DNA of 64,000 bases, taken from assembly GCA_946480465.1 (NCBI GenBank), contig CAMLJY010000028.1:10789-74788 (forward strand), given 5' to 3'. How positions within the stretch are numbered: position 1 is the stretch's first letter; each line of letters opens with the position of its first letter. The notes under the pieces were generated by a model that saw only the letters and a list, made by a program, of their open reading frames with translations, did no database searches and was not told the DNA's origin. Source of the DNA: an uncultured Burkholderiales bacterium (GTDB taxonomy: Bacteria > Pseudomonadota > Gammaproteobacteria > Burkholderiales > Burkholderiaceae). Shown here one piece after another: positions 24,263-32,634 of this stretch. The position numbers were made by a program, and so were the translations under genes.

Positions 24263-25963
24263 CTACAGCAACTCCTCCGGCGCCAACGGCGCCAGCAGGT
24301 TCAGCCAGAACCGCGTCCACCAGTCCGCCTCGGGCTCCCGGTCCAGCACCACCTCGCCCTCGTCGTCCTGCGCGAGCCAGCGCAGCGAGCGGCCGTCGGG
24401 GCCCAGGACGACGCGCCACGAGGCCTGCAGCTTGTCCAGGTCCATCAGGCGCAACACCTCGCGCGCCAGTTGCGGGCTGTCGACGAAGATGCCCATCTCG
24501 GTGTTGTGCTTCTCGGAGCGCGGGTCGAAGTTCATCGAGCCGATGAAGACGCGCTCGCGGTCGATCACGGCGGTCTTGGCATGCAGGCGGCCCTGGGTGG
24601 AATCGAACATGCCCAGCCGCGAGGTGCGGCGCACGCGCAGCGGGCTCAGTTCGTGCAGCTCGACCCCCATCTTCAGCAGCTGCGGGCGGTAGCGGCGGTA
24701 GCCGCTGTGCACCAGCGGCTCGTCGGTGGCGGCCAGCGAGTTGGTCAGCACCTTGACCTGCACGTTCCTGCGCCGCATCTCCGCCATCAGCGCCAGGCCG
24801 CGTTCGCCGGGGATGAAGTACGGCGTGGTCATCACCACCTCGCGGCGGGCGCGGCGCATCAGCTCGGCGACGTTGTAGCGCACCGACTCGACGTCGTGCA
24901 GCGGCACGCCACCATAGTGCACGTCCAGGCCCTTGATGCGCTGCGGGGCGTCGGCGTAGGTCGCCGCCGGCGCCCACACCAGGCCCAGCCGACCGGCGTC
25001 CAGGTCGTCGGCGATCGGGCCGTAGCCGAGCACGTCGTTCACGGGTGGCGGCTCCGGCGGCGGCGTGGTGGCGGGGCTGGTGAGCTGCTCGAAGACCGCG
25101 CGCAGCACCGGGGGGTCGGCGCGGGCCCTGATGATCGACTGCACCGGAAAGGAAGCCGGGCTGTTCCAGTAGTCGTCGAACAGCTCGTGCAGCTGCGGCA
25201 CCAGATGGCCCGTGATGAAAGCATCCAGGTCCACGAAGTTGGCCTGCTCGTGGCGCATGTAGTACTCGTTGGCGACGTTGCGGCCGCCCGCCACCGCCAT
25301 CGCGCCGTCGGCGACCAGCAGCTTGTTGTGCATGCGGCGGTTGACGCGCCCGAACTCGTTCAGCGAGAACGCGAAGCGGGTGAAGAAGGCGGTCCGCCCG
25401 ACGGTGAACGGATTGAAGAGCCGCACCTGCACGTTGGCGTGCGCGGCCAGGCCCAGCAGCAGCTCGTCGCTGCCGGAGGTGTAGAGGTCGTCCAGCAGCA
25501 GTCGCACTCGCACGCCCCGCCGGGCCGCATCGCGCAGGGCACGCAGCAGGTAGCGGCCGGTCTCGTCGTTCTGCACCAGGTAGTACTGCACGTCGATCGA
25601 GCGTTCGGCGCGGCGGATCAGCTGCAGCCGGGTGTCGAGCGCGAAGCTGCCGATGGGCAGCAGGCGGAAGCCGGTCAGCAGCGGGTCGGGCGACGACGCG
25701 GCGGCAATGCGGCCCAGCGTGGACGCTGGGATGGCCGGCAGCGCGCTCGACGGTTGGCGCTCGACACCCCGCGGCAAGGAAGAACAGCCGGCCAGCACCA
25801 CGACCAGCAGCGCCATCGCGAGCAGCAACGCCGGCAGCCGGGCGATCGCAATGCCTGCCTGGGGCAGCGCAAAGCCTTGCAGCGGCCCCGGTCGGACCGG
25901 CCGCCGAAACCAGCCCTCGAGCCGCTGCGTATCATTTCCCACTTCGGCCTGAACCGCTGCCAT
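24263..25963 (-). CDS. Phospholipase-D-family lipoprotein (cardiolipin synthase C-like)
   Basis: 566 residues from the ATG at 25963. Two HKD motifs, HNKLLVADGAMAVAGGRN and HAKTAVIDRERVFIGSMNF, show a PLD phosphatidyltransferase of the ClsC/YmdC type, which joins phospholipids to form cardiolipin. A lipobox VLAGCSS follows a hydrophobic stretch, so a membrane-anchored lipoprotein is likely; about 35 residues precede the signal hydrophobic core, so translation may begin later at a non-ATG codon. A paralogue with the same layout sits at 60009-61580. It is 160 bases from the hscC operon start and transcribed in the same direction. Confidence 0.87.
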   Translation of the reverse strand: MAAVQAEVGNDTQRLEGWFRRPVRPGPLQGFALPQAGIAIARLPALLLAMALLVVVLAGCSSLPRGVERQPSSALPAIPASTLGRIAAASSPDPLLTGFRLLPIGSFALDTRLQLIRRAERSIDVQYYLVQNDETGRYLLRALRDAARRGVRVRLLLDDLYTSGSDELLLGLAAHANVQVRLFNPFTVGRTAFFTRFAFSLNEFGRVNRRMHNKLLVADGAMAVAGGRNVANEYYMRHEQANFVDLDAFITGHLVPQLHELFDDYWNSPASFPVQSIIRARADPPVLRAVFEQLTSPATTPPPEPPPVNDVLGYGPIADDLDAGRLGLVWAPAATYADAPQRIKGLDVHYGGVPLHDVESVRYNVAELMRRARREVVMTTPYFIPGERGLALMAEMRRRNVQVKVLTNSLAATDEPLVHSGYRRYRPQLLKMGVELHELSPLRVRRTSRLGMFDSTQGRLHAKTAVIDRERVFIGSMNFDPRSEKHNTEMGIFVDSPQLAREVLRLMDLDKLQASWRVVLGPDGRSLRWLAQDDEGEVVLDREPEADWWTRFWLNLLAPLAPEELL

Positions 25964-26018
25964 TCCCCGCCCGTGTTTTCGTCGCTTCCCTCTTGAAAGC
26001 GGCGCCAAGGATACGCAA

Positions 26019-26579
26019 ATGCCCCGCATGCTCGCTCCTGCTGTTTCGGCCGCCGCGCTGGCGTTGTCGCTCGTCCTGGCCGCTGCGCCGGCCCAGGCCG
26101 CGCTGGACGTCGGCGACAAGGCGCCTGATTTCGCCATCGACTCCTCGCTCGCCGGCAACGTCAGCAAGTTCAAGCTGTCGGAGGCGCTGAAGAAGGGCCC
26201 GGTGGTGCTGTACTTCTTCCCGGCCGCGTTCTCGGTGGGCTGCACCATCGAGGCCAACAAGTTCGCCGAGGCGACCGACGAGTACAACAGCCTGGGCGCC
26301 ACCGTCATCGGCGTGTCGCACGACGACATCGAAACGCTGAAGAAGTTCTCGACGACCGAATGCCGCAACAAGTTCGCGGTCGGTGCGGACGTCGACCAGA
26401 GCGTGATGAAGTCCTACGACGCGGTGCTGGCGCTGAAGCCCGATTACGCCAACCGCACCTCGTACGTGATCTCGCCCGAGGGCAAGATCGTCTACCAGTT
26501 CACCAGCCTGAATCCGTTGCGCCACGTCGCGAACACGATGGCCGCGCTGAAGGGCTGGGCGGCGCAGAAGAAGCAATGA
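26019..26579 (+). CDS. Exported peroxiredoxin (AhpC/TSA family)
   Basis: 186 residues with a signal peptide ending APAQA (about 1-27). The peroxidatic cysteine is in PAAFSVGCTIEA, in place of the commoner FTPGCT, and a candidate resolving cysteine is in TECRNKF. It should reduce hydrogen peroxide or organic peroxides in the periplasm. Divergent from the PLD gene, 55 bases apart. The pairing of start-to-start ATGs leaves little room, so promoters of the two genes probably overlap. Confidence 0.9.
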   Translation: MPRMLAPAVSAAALALSLVLAAAPAQAALDVGDKAPDFAIDSSLAGNVSKFKLSEALKKGPVVLYFFPAAFSVGCTIEANKFAEATDEYNSLGATVIGVSHDDIETLKKFSTTECRNKFAVGADVDQSVMKSYDAVLALKPDYANRTSYVISPEGKIVYQFTSLNPLRHVANTMAALKGWAAQKKQ

Positions 26580-26608
26580 GCCACGCTGGGCCGCACCAAG
26601 GGGCTCGG

Positions 26609-26661
26609 CCCCCGCTCAGGGGGCAGGCGCGAGGCGCCAGGGCCGCACTGCTGAGCGGGGG
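26609..26661. repeat. 11-bp inverted repeat in the peroxiredoxin-SET gap
   Basis: CCCCCGCTCAG at 26609-26619 is matched by its exact reverse complement at 26651-26661, with a GC-rich spacer of 31 bases. It could be a terminator-like hairpin or part of a dispersed intergenic repeat of the type seen at 29241. It ends 10 bases before the SET gene start and may affect its translation. Confidence 0.45.
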
Positions 26662-26670
26662 GCCCCGCTG

Positions 26671-27096
26671 ATGGCCCTGGCCAGCCGCCCTGCCTACCAG
26701 AAGTACGAAGTCGCCGTCCGCCGCAGCCCGATCGATGGCTTCGGCGTCTTCGCGGCCGAGGACATCCCGGCACAGAAGAAGATCGGCGAGATCCGCGGCG
26801 AATCGATTTCCGTCAGCGAGGCGCGCCGCCGCGCCGAAGGGCGGCAGCGCATCATGATCGTCGAGATCTCGGCCAGAAAGGCGATCGACGCCTCGGCCTC
26901 GCAGGACCCGATGCGCTTCACCAACCATGCCTGCACGCCGAATGCGCGGCTCACCATCCGCGACGGCCGCATCGAGTTCTACGCGCTGCGCGCCATCAGC
27001 CCGGGCGAGGAGATCACCGTCGACTACGGCGAGACCCACCACAACGGCACCTTGGCCTGCCGCTGCGGCGCGCCGGGCTGCGTGGGCTGGCTGTAG
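26671..27096 (+). CDS. Small SET-domain protein (putative protein lysine methyltransferase)
   Basis: 141 residues, almost entirely a SET domain. SPIDGFGVFAAEDI is the N-terminal conserved block, RFTNHACTPNA corresponds to the NHS/pseudoknot motif, GEEITVDYG supplies the catalytic Tyr, and a post-SET-like CRCGAPGC closes the protein. It should transfer methyl groups from S-adenosylmethionine to lysines of an unknown protein. Single-domain bacterial SET proteins of this size occur in Burkholderiales. 91 bases after the peroxiredoxin gene. Confidence 0.85.
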   Translation: MALASRPAYQKYEVAVRRSPIDGFGVFAAEDIPAQKKIGEIRGESISVSEARRRAEGRQRIMIVEISARKAIDASASQDPMRFTNHACTPNARLTIRDGRIEFYALRAISPGEEITVDYGETHHNGTLACRCGAPGCVGWL

Positions 27097-27147
27097 CCGT
27101 CGCTGCCGCGAAAGCGCGGGGCACCGTTCCATCGGGATAATCCCGGG

Positions 27148-28359
27148 ATGAACCCGCGCCTCGGCACGCTGCACCCCTACCCCTTTGAACGCCTGCGCGA
27201 ACTGACGCGCGACATCACCCCGCCCGCCCACCTGAAGCCCATCGGCCTGGGCATCGGCGAGCCGCGCCACCCGGCACCCGAGCTGGTCAAGCAGGCCCTG
27301 GTCGAGGGCATGGCCGGTCTCTCGGTCTACCCCCCCACGCTGGGCGACCCGAAGCTGCGCGAGGCCATCGCGGCATGGATCCAGCGCCGCTATGACGTCA
27401 CCGTGAATCCGGCCACGCACATCCTGCCCTGCAGCGGCTCGCGCGAAGCGCTGTTCGCGCTGGCCCAGACGGTGGTCGACAGCAGCAAGCCCGGCGCCAC
27501 CGTCGTCAGCCCCAATCCCTTCTACCAGATCTACGAAGGTGCGGCCCTGCTGGCCGGCGCGCAAACCGCCTTCGCCAACAGCGATCCGGCGCGCAACTTC
27601 GCCGCGGACTGGAGCCAGATCGACGAGGCCACCTGGTCGCGCACCCAGCTGCTGTACGTCTGCTCGCCGGGCAACCCGTCGGGCGCGGTGATGCCGCTGA
27701 CCGAATGGCAGCGCCTGTTCGAGCTGAGCGACCGCCACGGCTTCGTGATCGCCAGTGACGAGTGCTATTCGGAGATCTACTTCCGCGACGAGCCGCCGCT
27801 GGGCGGCCTGGAGGCGGCCAAGGCGCTGGGGCGGGACGATTTCCGGAACCTGATCTGCTTCACCTCGCTGTCCAAGCGGTCCAACGTGCCGGGCCTGCGT
27901 TCCGGCTTCGTGGCCGGCGACGCAAAGATCATCAAGGCCTTCCTGCTCTACCGCACCTACCACGGCGCGGCGATGAGCCCGATGGTCCAGCACGCCAGCA
28001 TCGCCGCCTGGAACGACGAGGCCCACGTGGTCGAGAACCGCGCGATGTACCGCGAGAAGTTCGCCCAGGTGACCCCGCTGCTGGCTTCGGTGATGGACGT
28101 GCGCCTGCCCGACGCTGGCTTCTACCTGTGGGCCGCCGTGCCTTCGGCCGACGATGCGCCTGGTGACGATGTCGCCTTCGCTCGCGGCCTGCTCGCTCAA
28201 TACAATGTCGCGGTGCTGCCCGGCAGCCTGCTCGCACGCGATGCGCACGGCAGCAACCCAGGCCGCGGCCGCATCCGCATGGCGCTGGTGGCGCAAACGG
28301 CCGAATGCCTGGAAGCCGCCCACCGCATCGCCGAGTTCACCCGCCGCCTCATCGGCTGA
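27148..28359 (+). CDS. dapC: Succinyldiaminopimelate transaminase DapC
   Basis: 403-residue class I/II PLP aminotransferase. The PLP lysine lies in SLSKRSNVPGLRSGF; NPSGAVMPL, the Asp/Tyr pair in ASDECYSEIY and the C-terminal arginine region RIRMALV fit the family. Assigned DapC (lysine/diaminopimelate synthesis, succinylase branch) because dapD follows after 47 bases and dapE is two genes on. Confidence 0.93.
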   Translation: MNPRLGTLHPYPFERLRELTRDITPPAHLKPIGLGIGEPRHPAPELVKQALVEGMAGLSVYPPTLGDPKLREAIAAWIQRRYDVTVNPATHILPCSGSREALFALAQTVVDSSKPGATVVSPNPFYQIYEGAALLAGAQTAFANSDPARNFAADWSQIDEATWSRTQLLYVCSPGNPSGAVMPLTEWQRLFELSDRHGFVIASDECYSEIYFRDEPPLGGLEAAKALGRDDFRNLICFTSLSKRSNVPGLRSGFVAGDAKIIKAFLLYRTYHGAAMSPMVQHASIAAWNDEAHVVENRAMYREKFAQVTPLLASVMDVRLPDAGFYLWAAVPSADDAPGDDVAFARGLLAQYNVAVLPGSLLARDAHGSNPGRGRIRMALVAQTAECLEAAHRIAEFTRRLIG

Positions 28360-28406
28360 CTCTCCGCTGATTCCCCGCTGATCCCTTCCACCCCGAGCAC
28401 CCGCGC

Positions 28407-29240
28407 ATGACCCAACAGCTGCAATCCATCATCGACCTGGCCTGGGAAGGCCGCGCCAATTTCGGCCCGGACACCGTCGCGCCGGAGATCCGCGCCGCGG
28501 TCAACGAGGTGATCGCGGGGCTCAACGCCGGGCACCTGCGCGTGGCCGAGCGCACCGGCGTCGGGCAGTGGACCGTTCACCAGTGGATCAAGAAGGCGGT
28601 GCTGCTGAGCTTCCGCCTGCAGGACAACCAGCCGATGGCGGCCGGTGACCTGCACTTCTACGACAAGGTGAGCCCCAAGTTTTCGCACCTGGACGCCGCG
28701 CAGATGAAGGAATCCGGCGTGCGCGTGGTGCCGCCGGCCGTCGCGCGCCGCGGCAGCTACCTCGCAAAGGGCGTGGTGCTGATGCCCAGCTACGTCAACA
28801 TCGGCGCCTACGTCGACGAGAACACCATGGTCGACACCTGGGCCACCGTCGGCTCCTGCGCGCAGATCGGCAAGAACGTGCACCTGTCGGGCGGCGTCGG
28901 CATCGGCGGCGTGCTGGAGCCGCTGCAGGCCAACCCGACCATCATCGAGGACAACTGCTTCATCGGCGCCCGCTCCGAGGTGGTGGAAGGCGTCATCGTC
29001 GAGGAGAACTCGGTGCTCGGCATGGGCGTGTACATCGGCCAGAGCACGCCGATCTTCAACCGCGAGACGGGCGAGATCAGCTACGGCCGCGTGCCCGCGG
29101 GCAGCGTGGTCGTCAGCGGCGGCCTGCCCAAGACCACCGCCGACGGCACCACCTACAACCTGTACGCGGCCGTCATCGTGAAGCAGGTGGACGCGAAGAC
29201 GCGCTCGAAGACCAGCATCAACGACCTGCTCCGTCCGTGA
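28407..29240 (+). CDS. dapD: Tetrahydrodipicolinate N-succinyltransferase DapD
   Basis: 277 residues, normal length. A left-handed beta-helix hexapeptide region runs from about 105 to 215 ([40 protein letters not shown]). The enzyme adds succinyl-CoA to tetrahydrodipicolinate, just before the DapC step. Cytoplasmic trimer in known members. Lies between dapC and the pilU gene. Confidence 0.96.
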   Translation: MTQQLQSIIDLAWEGRANFGPDTVAPEIRAAVNEVIAGLNAGHLRVAERTGVGQWTVHQWIKKAVLLSFRLQDNQPMAAGDLHFYDKVSPKFSHLDAAQMKESGVRVVPPAVARRGSYLAKGVVLMPSYVNIGAYVDENTMVDTWATVGSCAQIGKNVHLSGGVGIGGVLEPLQANPTIIEDNCFIGARSEVVEGVIVEENSVLGMGVYIGQSTPIFNRETGEISYGRVPAGSVVVSGGLPKTTADGTTYNLYAAVIVKQVDAKTRSKTSINDLLRP

Positions 29241-29345
29241 ACGCATCCCCCCCGAAGTGGCCTGGCGGCCACCTCCCCCCAGGGGGCGCCGCCAGCGGTC
29301 CGGCAAAGCCGGTTCCGCGGCGGCCGCTCGGGGGCGCAGTGGCAG
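29241..29345. repeat. GC-rich intergenic repeat-like element between dapD and pilU
   Basis: This 105-base stretch is full of nested inverted repeats: GTGGCC/GGCCAC, CCCCCCAGGGGG, GCCGCC...GGCGGC and CCGGCAAAGCCGG. The composition matches dispersed intergenic elements I know from Comamonadaceae genomes, but copy number cannot be measured here. It separates the dapD stop from the pilU leader. Confidence 0.4.
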
Positions 29346-29385
29346 GCGTATCGGGATGGACAGTGCAGTCCCAGGGAGAAGAGGT

Positions 29386-30582
29386 ATGAGCGGAAACATG
29401 GAACGCGTCCTGCGCTTGATGAGCGAGCGCAGCGCCTCCGACGTGTACCTGTCGGCCAACATGCCGATCCTGATCAAGATCCACGGCCAGGTGCTGCAGC
29501 TGTCGGACCAGGTGCTGACGCCGCAGCAGCCCAAGCTGCTGCTGAACGAGCTGCTCACCCCGCGGCAGATGGAGGAGCTGGAAGACACCGGCGAACTGAA
29601 CATGGCCATCGGCCTCGAGAAGGTCGGCAGCTTCCGGCTCTCGGCCTTCAAGCAGCGCGGCACGGTGGCCGCCGTGTTCCGCCACATCCCGCACAACATC
29701 CCGACGCTGGAATCGCTGAACGTGCCGGACCTGCTGGCCCAGCTGGTGATGGAAAAGCGCGGGCTGATCCTGATGGTGGGCGCCACCGGCACCGGCAAGA
29801 GCTCCACCCTGGCGTCGATGCTGGAGATGCGCAACCGCCAGATGGCGGGGCACATCCTGACCATCGAGGACCCGATCGAGTTCCTCTTCAGCAGCAAGAA
29901 GTCGGTCGTCAACCAGCGCGAGGTGGGCCGCGACACCAGCTCGCTGCAGATCGCGCTGAAGAACGCGCTGCGCCAGGCCCCCGACTGCATCATGATCGGC
30001 GAAATCCGCGACCGCGAGACCATGACCGCGGCGCTCAGCTACTCGCTGTCGGGCCACCTGGTGCTGGCCACGCTGCACGCCAACAACAGCTACCACGCGC
30101 TGGGCCGGATCCTGTCGTTCTACACGCCGGAATCGCGCCCGGTGCTGCTGGCCGACCTGGCGGCAGGCTTGCGCTGCATCGCGTCGCAGCGCCTGCTGCG
30201 TGCCGTGGCCGGCGGCCGCGTGCCGGCCGTGGAGATCATGCTCAACACCAAGCTGGTGGCCGAGATGATCGAGAAGGCCGACTTCCCCGGCGTGAAGGAA
30301 GCGATGGAGAAGTCCCTGGCCGAGGGTTCGCAGACCTTCGAGCAGGACATCGCCCGCCTCATCACCGAAGGCGTGGTCACCCGAGACGAAGGCCTGGCCT
30401 ACGCCGATTCGCCGACCAACCTGATGTGGCGCCTGCAGAACGAATCCGCACCGGTCTCGCGCGCGGCGCCGAAGAAGGAAGAGTCGGACACCGCGACCTA
30501 CACCGACTTCTCCGTCGACGTGTTCCCCGAAGGAACGCAGCCCGCCCGCAAGCTCGTCTTCGGCCCCGTCCCCACGCGCTGA
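29386..30582 (+). CDS. pilU: Twitching-motility ATPase PilU (PilT family)
   Basis: 398 residues. Walker [10 protein letters not shown] at 132-140, the Asp box TIEDPIEF, Walker [11 protein letters not shown] and the His box [11 protein letters not shown] identify a type IV pilus retraction ATPase. [14 protein letters not shown] and the long C-terminal tail (about 350-398) favour PilU over PilT. The start ATG at 29386 has AGGGAGAAGAGG upstream. It sits between dapD and dapE, with no other pilus gene in the window. Confidence 0.88.
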   Translation: MSGNMERVLRLMSERSASDVYLSANMPILIKIHGQVLQLSDQVLTPQQPKLLLNELLTPRQMEELEDTGELNMAIGLEKVGSFRLSAFKQRGTVAAVFRHIPHNIPTLESLNVPDLLAQLVMEKRGLILMVGATGTGKSSTLASMLEMRNRQMAGHILTIEDPIEFLFSSKKSVVNQREVGRDTSSLQIALKNALRQAPDCIMIGEIRDRETMTAALSYSLSGHLVLATLHANNSYHALGRILSFYTPESRPVLLADLAAGLRCIASQRLLRAVAGGRVPAVEIMLNTKLVAEMIEKADFPGVKEAMEKSLAEGSQTFEQDIARLITEGVVTRDEGLAYADSPTNLMWRLQNESAPVSRAAPKKEESDTATYTDFSVDVFPEGTQPARKLVFGPVPTR

Positions 30583-30610
30583 CACCGCGCCTCAGCGCCT
30601 GCCCGATCCC

Positions 30611-31756
30611 ATGTCCGACACCCTGCGCCTGCTCGAAGCCCTGATCGCCCGCCGCTCCATCACCCCCGCCGACGATGGCTGCCAGGCCCTCGTGAGCGAA
30701 CGCCTGCGGCCGCTGGGCTTCGAGTGCGAGACCCTGATGGCCGGACCGGAAGATTTCCGCGTGACCAACCTCTGGGCCACGCACCGCGGCACGCGGCCCG
30801 GGCCGACCATCGTGCTCGCCGGCCACACCGACGTCGTGCCCACCGGCCCGGTGTCCGAATGGACCAGCGACCCCTTCGTGCCCAGCCACCGCGACGGTCA
30901 CCTCTATGGCCGCGGCGCCGCGGACATGAAGACCTCGATCGCCGCGATGGCCATCGCCGCCGAGGAACTGGTGCGCGCCCACCCCGACCACGCGGGCACC
31001 GTGGCCCTGCTGTTCACCAGCGACGAGGAAGGCCCCTCCACCGACGGCACGGTGCGCGTGGTCGAAGCGCTGCAGGCGCGTGGCGAGCGGCTGGACTGCT
31101 GCATCGTCGGTGAGCCGACCTCGGTGGAGACGCTGGGCGACACGATCAAGAACGGCCGGCGCGGCACGCTGTCAGCCAAGCTGACGGTGCGTGGCGTCCA
31201 GGGCCACGTGGCCTACCCGCAGCTGGCGCGCAACCCCGTCCACCAACTGGCACCGGCGCTGGCCGAGCTGGCCGCGACGGAATGGGACCGCGGCAACGAC
31301 CACTTCCCGCCCACCACCTGGCAGGTGTCCAACATCCACGGCGGCACCGGGGCATTGAACGTGATTCCCGGCGAGGTGGTGCTCGACTGCAACTGGCGCT
31401 TCTCGACCGAATCGACGCCCGACGGGCTGAAGGCGCGGTTCGAGGACGTGCTGCGCCGCCACGGCCTGGAGTACAGCGTGCGGTGGACACTGGGCGGCCT
31501 GCCCTTCCTCACCCACCCCGGCACGCTCAGTGCGGCACTGACCGCCGCCATCCATGCCGAGACCGGTGTCCACACCGAGCTGTGCACCACCGGCGGCACC
31601 AGCGACGGCCGCTTCATCGCCCGCATCTGCCCGCAGGTGGTGGAGTTCGGCCCGATCAACGCCACGATCCACAAGGTCGACGAACGCGTGAAGGTGGCCG
31701 ACGTCGAGCGCCTCAAGAACGTCTACCGCCGCACGCTGGAAAGCCTGCTGTGCTGA
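30611..31756 (+). CDS. dapE: Succinyl-diaminopimelate desuccinylase DapE
   Basis: 381-residue M20 metallohydrolase that removes succinate to give LL-diaminopimelate. Metal-binding blocks: [11 protein letters not shown], the bridging Asp in [11 protein letters not shown], and the catalytic Glu in [11 protein letters not shown]. The dimerisation insert and the C-terminal GGTSDGRF are present. Completes the dapC-dapD-dapE set. It overlaps prmB by seven bases. Confidence 0.95.
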   Translation: MSDTLRLLEALIARRSITPADDGCQALVSERLRPLGFECETLMAGPEDFRVTNLWATHRGTRPGPTIVLAGHTDVVPTGPVSEWTSDPFVPSHRDGHLYGRGAADMKTSIAAMAIAAEELVRAHPDHAGTVALLFTSDEEGPSTDGTVRVVEALQARGERLDCCIVGEPTSVETLGDTIKNGRRGTLSAKLTVRGVQGHVAYPQLARNPVHQLAPALAELAATEWDRGNDHFPPTTWQVSNIHGGTGALNVIPGEVVLDCNWRFSTESTPDGLKARFEDVLRRHGLEYSVRWTLGGLPFLTHPGTLSAALTAAIHAETGVHTELCTTGGTSDGRFIARICPQVVEFGPINATIHKVDERVKVADVERLKNVYRRTLESLLC

Positions 31757-32634
31757 CCGTCATCGCCGCGATCGAGCAAGCCAGCGCCCGCCTCGAATCG
31801 GCGGGCGTTTGTTTTGGCCACGGCACGACCAATGCCTTCGACGAGGCGGCCTGGCTGGTGCTGTGGCGCCTGGGCCTGCCGCTGGACGCGCTGGACGAGT
31901 TCGTCGACCGCCCGCTGTCGGCCAGCGAGGCCGCCGCCGTCGAGGCGCTGGTGGCCGAACGCATCGCCACCCGCCGCCCGGCCGCCTACCTGACCGGCGA
32001 GGCCTGGCTGCAGGGCGTGCCCTTCACGGTGGACGAACGCGCCATCGTGCCGCGCTCGCTGATTGCCGAGCCGCTGGCCGAAGGCACCATCGACGCCTGG
32101 CTCAGCGCCCGCACCCACCGCGTGCTGGACCTGTGCACCGGCAACGGCAGCCTCGCCGTGCTGGCCGCGCTGGCCTGGCCGGACGTGACGGTCGATGCCG
32201 CCGACCTGAGCCCCGACGCCCTGGCGGTGGCGCGCATCAACATCGACCGCCACGGCCTGGCCGATCGCATTGCGCTTTATCAGGGTGATGGCCTGGCGGC
32301 GGTCGCCGGCCGACGCTACGACCTGATCCTGTGCAACCCGCCGTACGTGAACAGCGCGTCGATGGCGGCGCTGCCGGCGGAGTTCCGCGCCGAACCGGCC
32401 CTGGCGCTGGATGGTGGCAGCGACGGCATGGACTTCGTCCGCCGCCTGCTGCAAGGCGCCGCCCACGCGATGACCGAAGACGCCGTGCTGGTGCTGGAGA
32501 TCGGCCACGAGTGCGCGCATTTCGAACAGGCTTTCCCGTCGCTGGAGGCAGCCTGGCTGCCCACCAGCGCCGGCGACGACCAGGTGCTGCTGCTGACGCG
32601 CGGCACGCTGGCGGACTACTTCCCCCGATCATGA
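31750..32634 (+). CDS. prmB: Ribosomal protein L3 glutamine methyltransferase PrmB
   Basis: 294 residues if it starts with GTG at 31750, inside the end of dapE. S-adenosylmethionine motif I is [13 protein letters not shown] and the catalytic NPPY is in [11 protein letters not shown], the form shared by PrmB and PrmC; the N-terminal helical part (about 1-105) matches PrmB, which modifies Gln of ribosomal protein uL3. The seven-base overlap with dapE implies translational coupling. It ends in an ATGA overlap with the ABC-F gene. Confidence 0.9.
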   Translation: MLTVIAAIEQASARLESAGVCFGHGTTNAFDEAAWLVLWRLGLPLDALDEFVDRPLSASEAAAVEALVAERIATRRPAAYLTGEAWLQGVPFTVDERAIVPRSLIAEPLAEGTIDAWLSARTHRVLDLCTGNGSLAVLAALAWPDVTVDAADLSPDALAVARINIDRHGLADRIALYQGDGLAAVAGRRYDLILCNPPYVNSASMAALPAEFRAEPALALDGGSDGMDFVRRLLQGAAHAMTEDAVLVLEIGHECAHFEQAFPSLEAAWLPTSAGDDQVLLLTRGTLADYFPRS

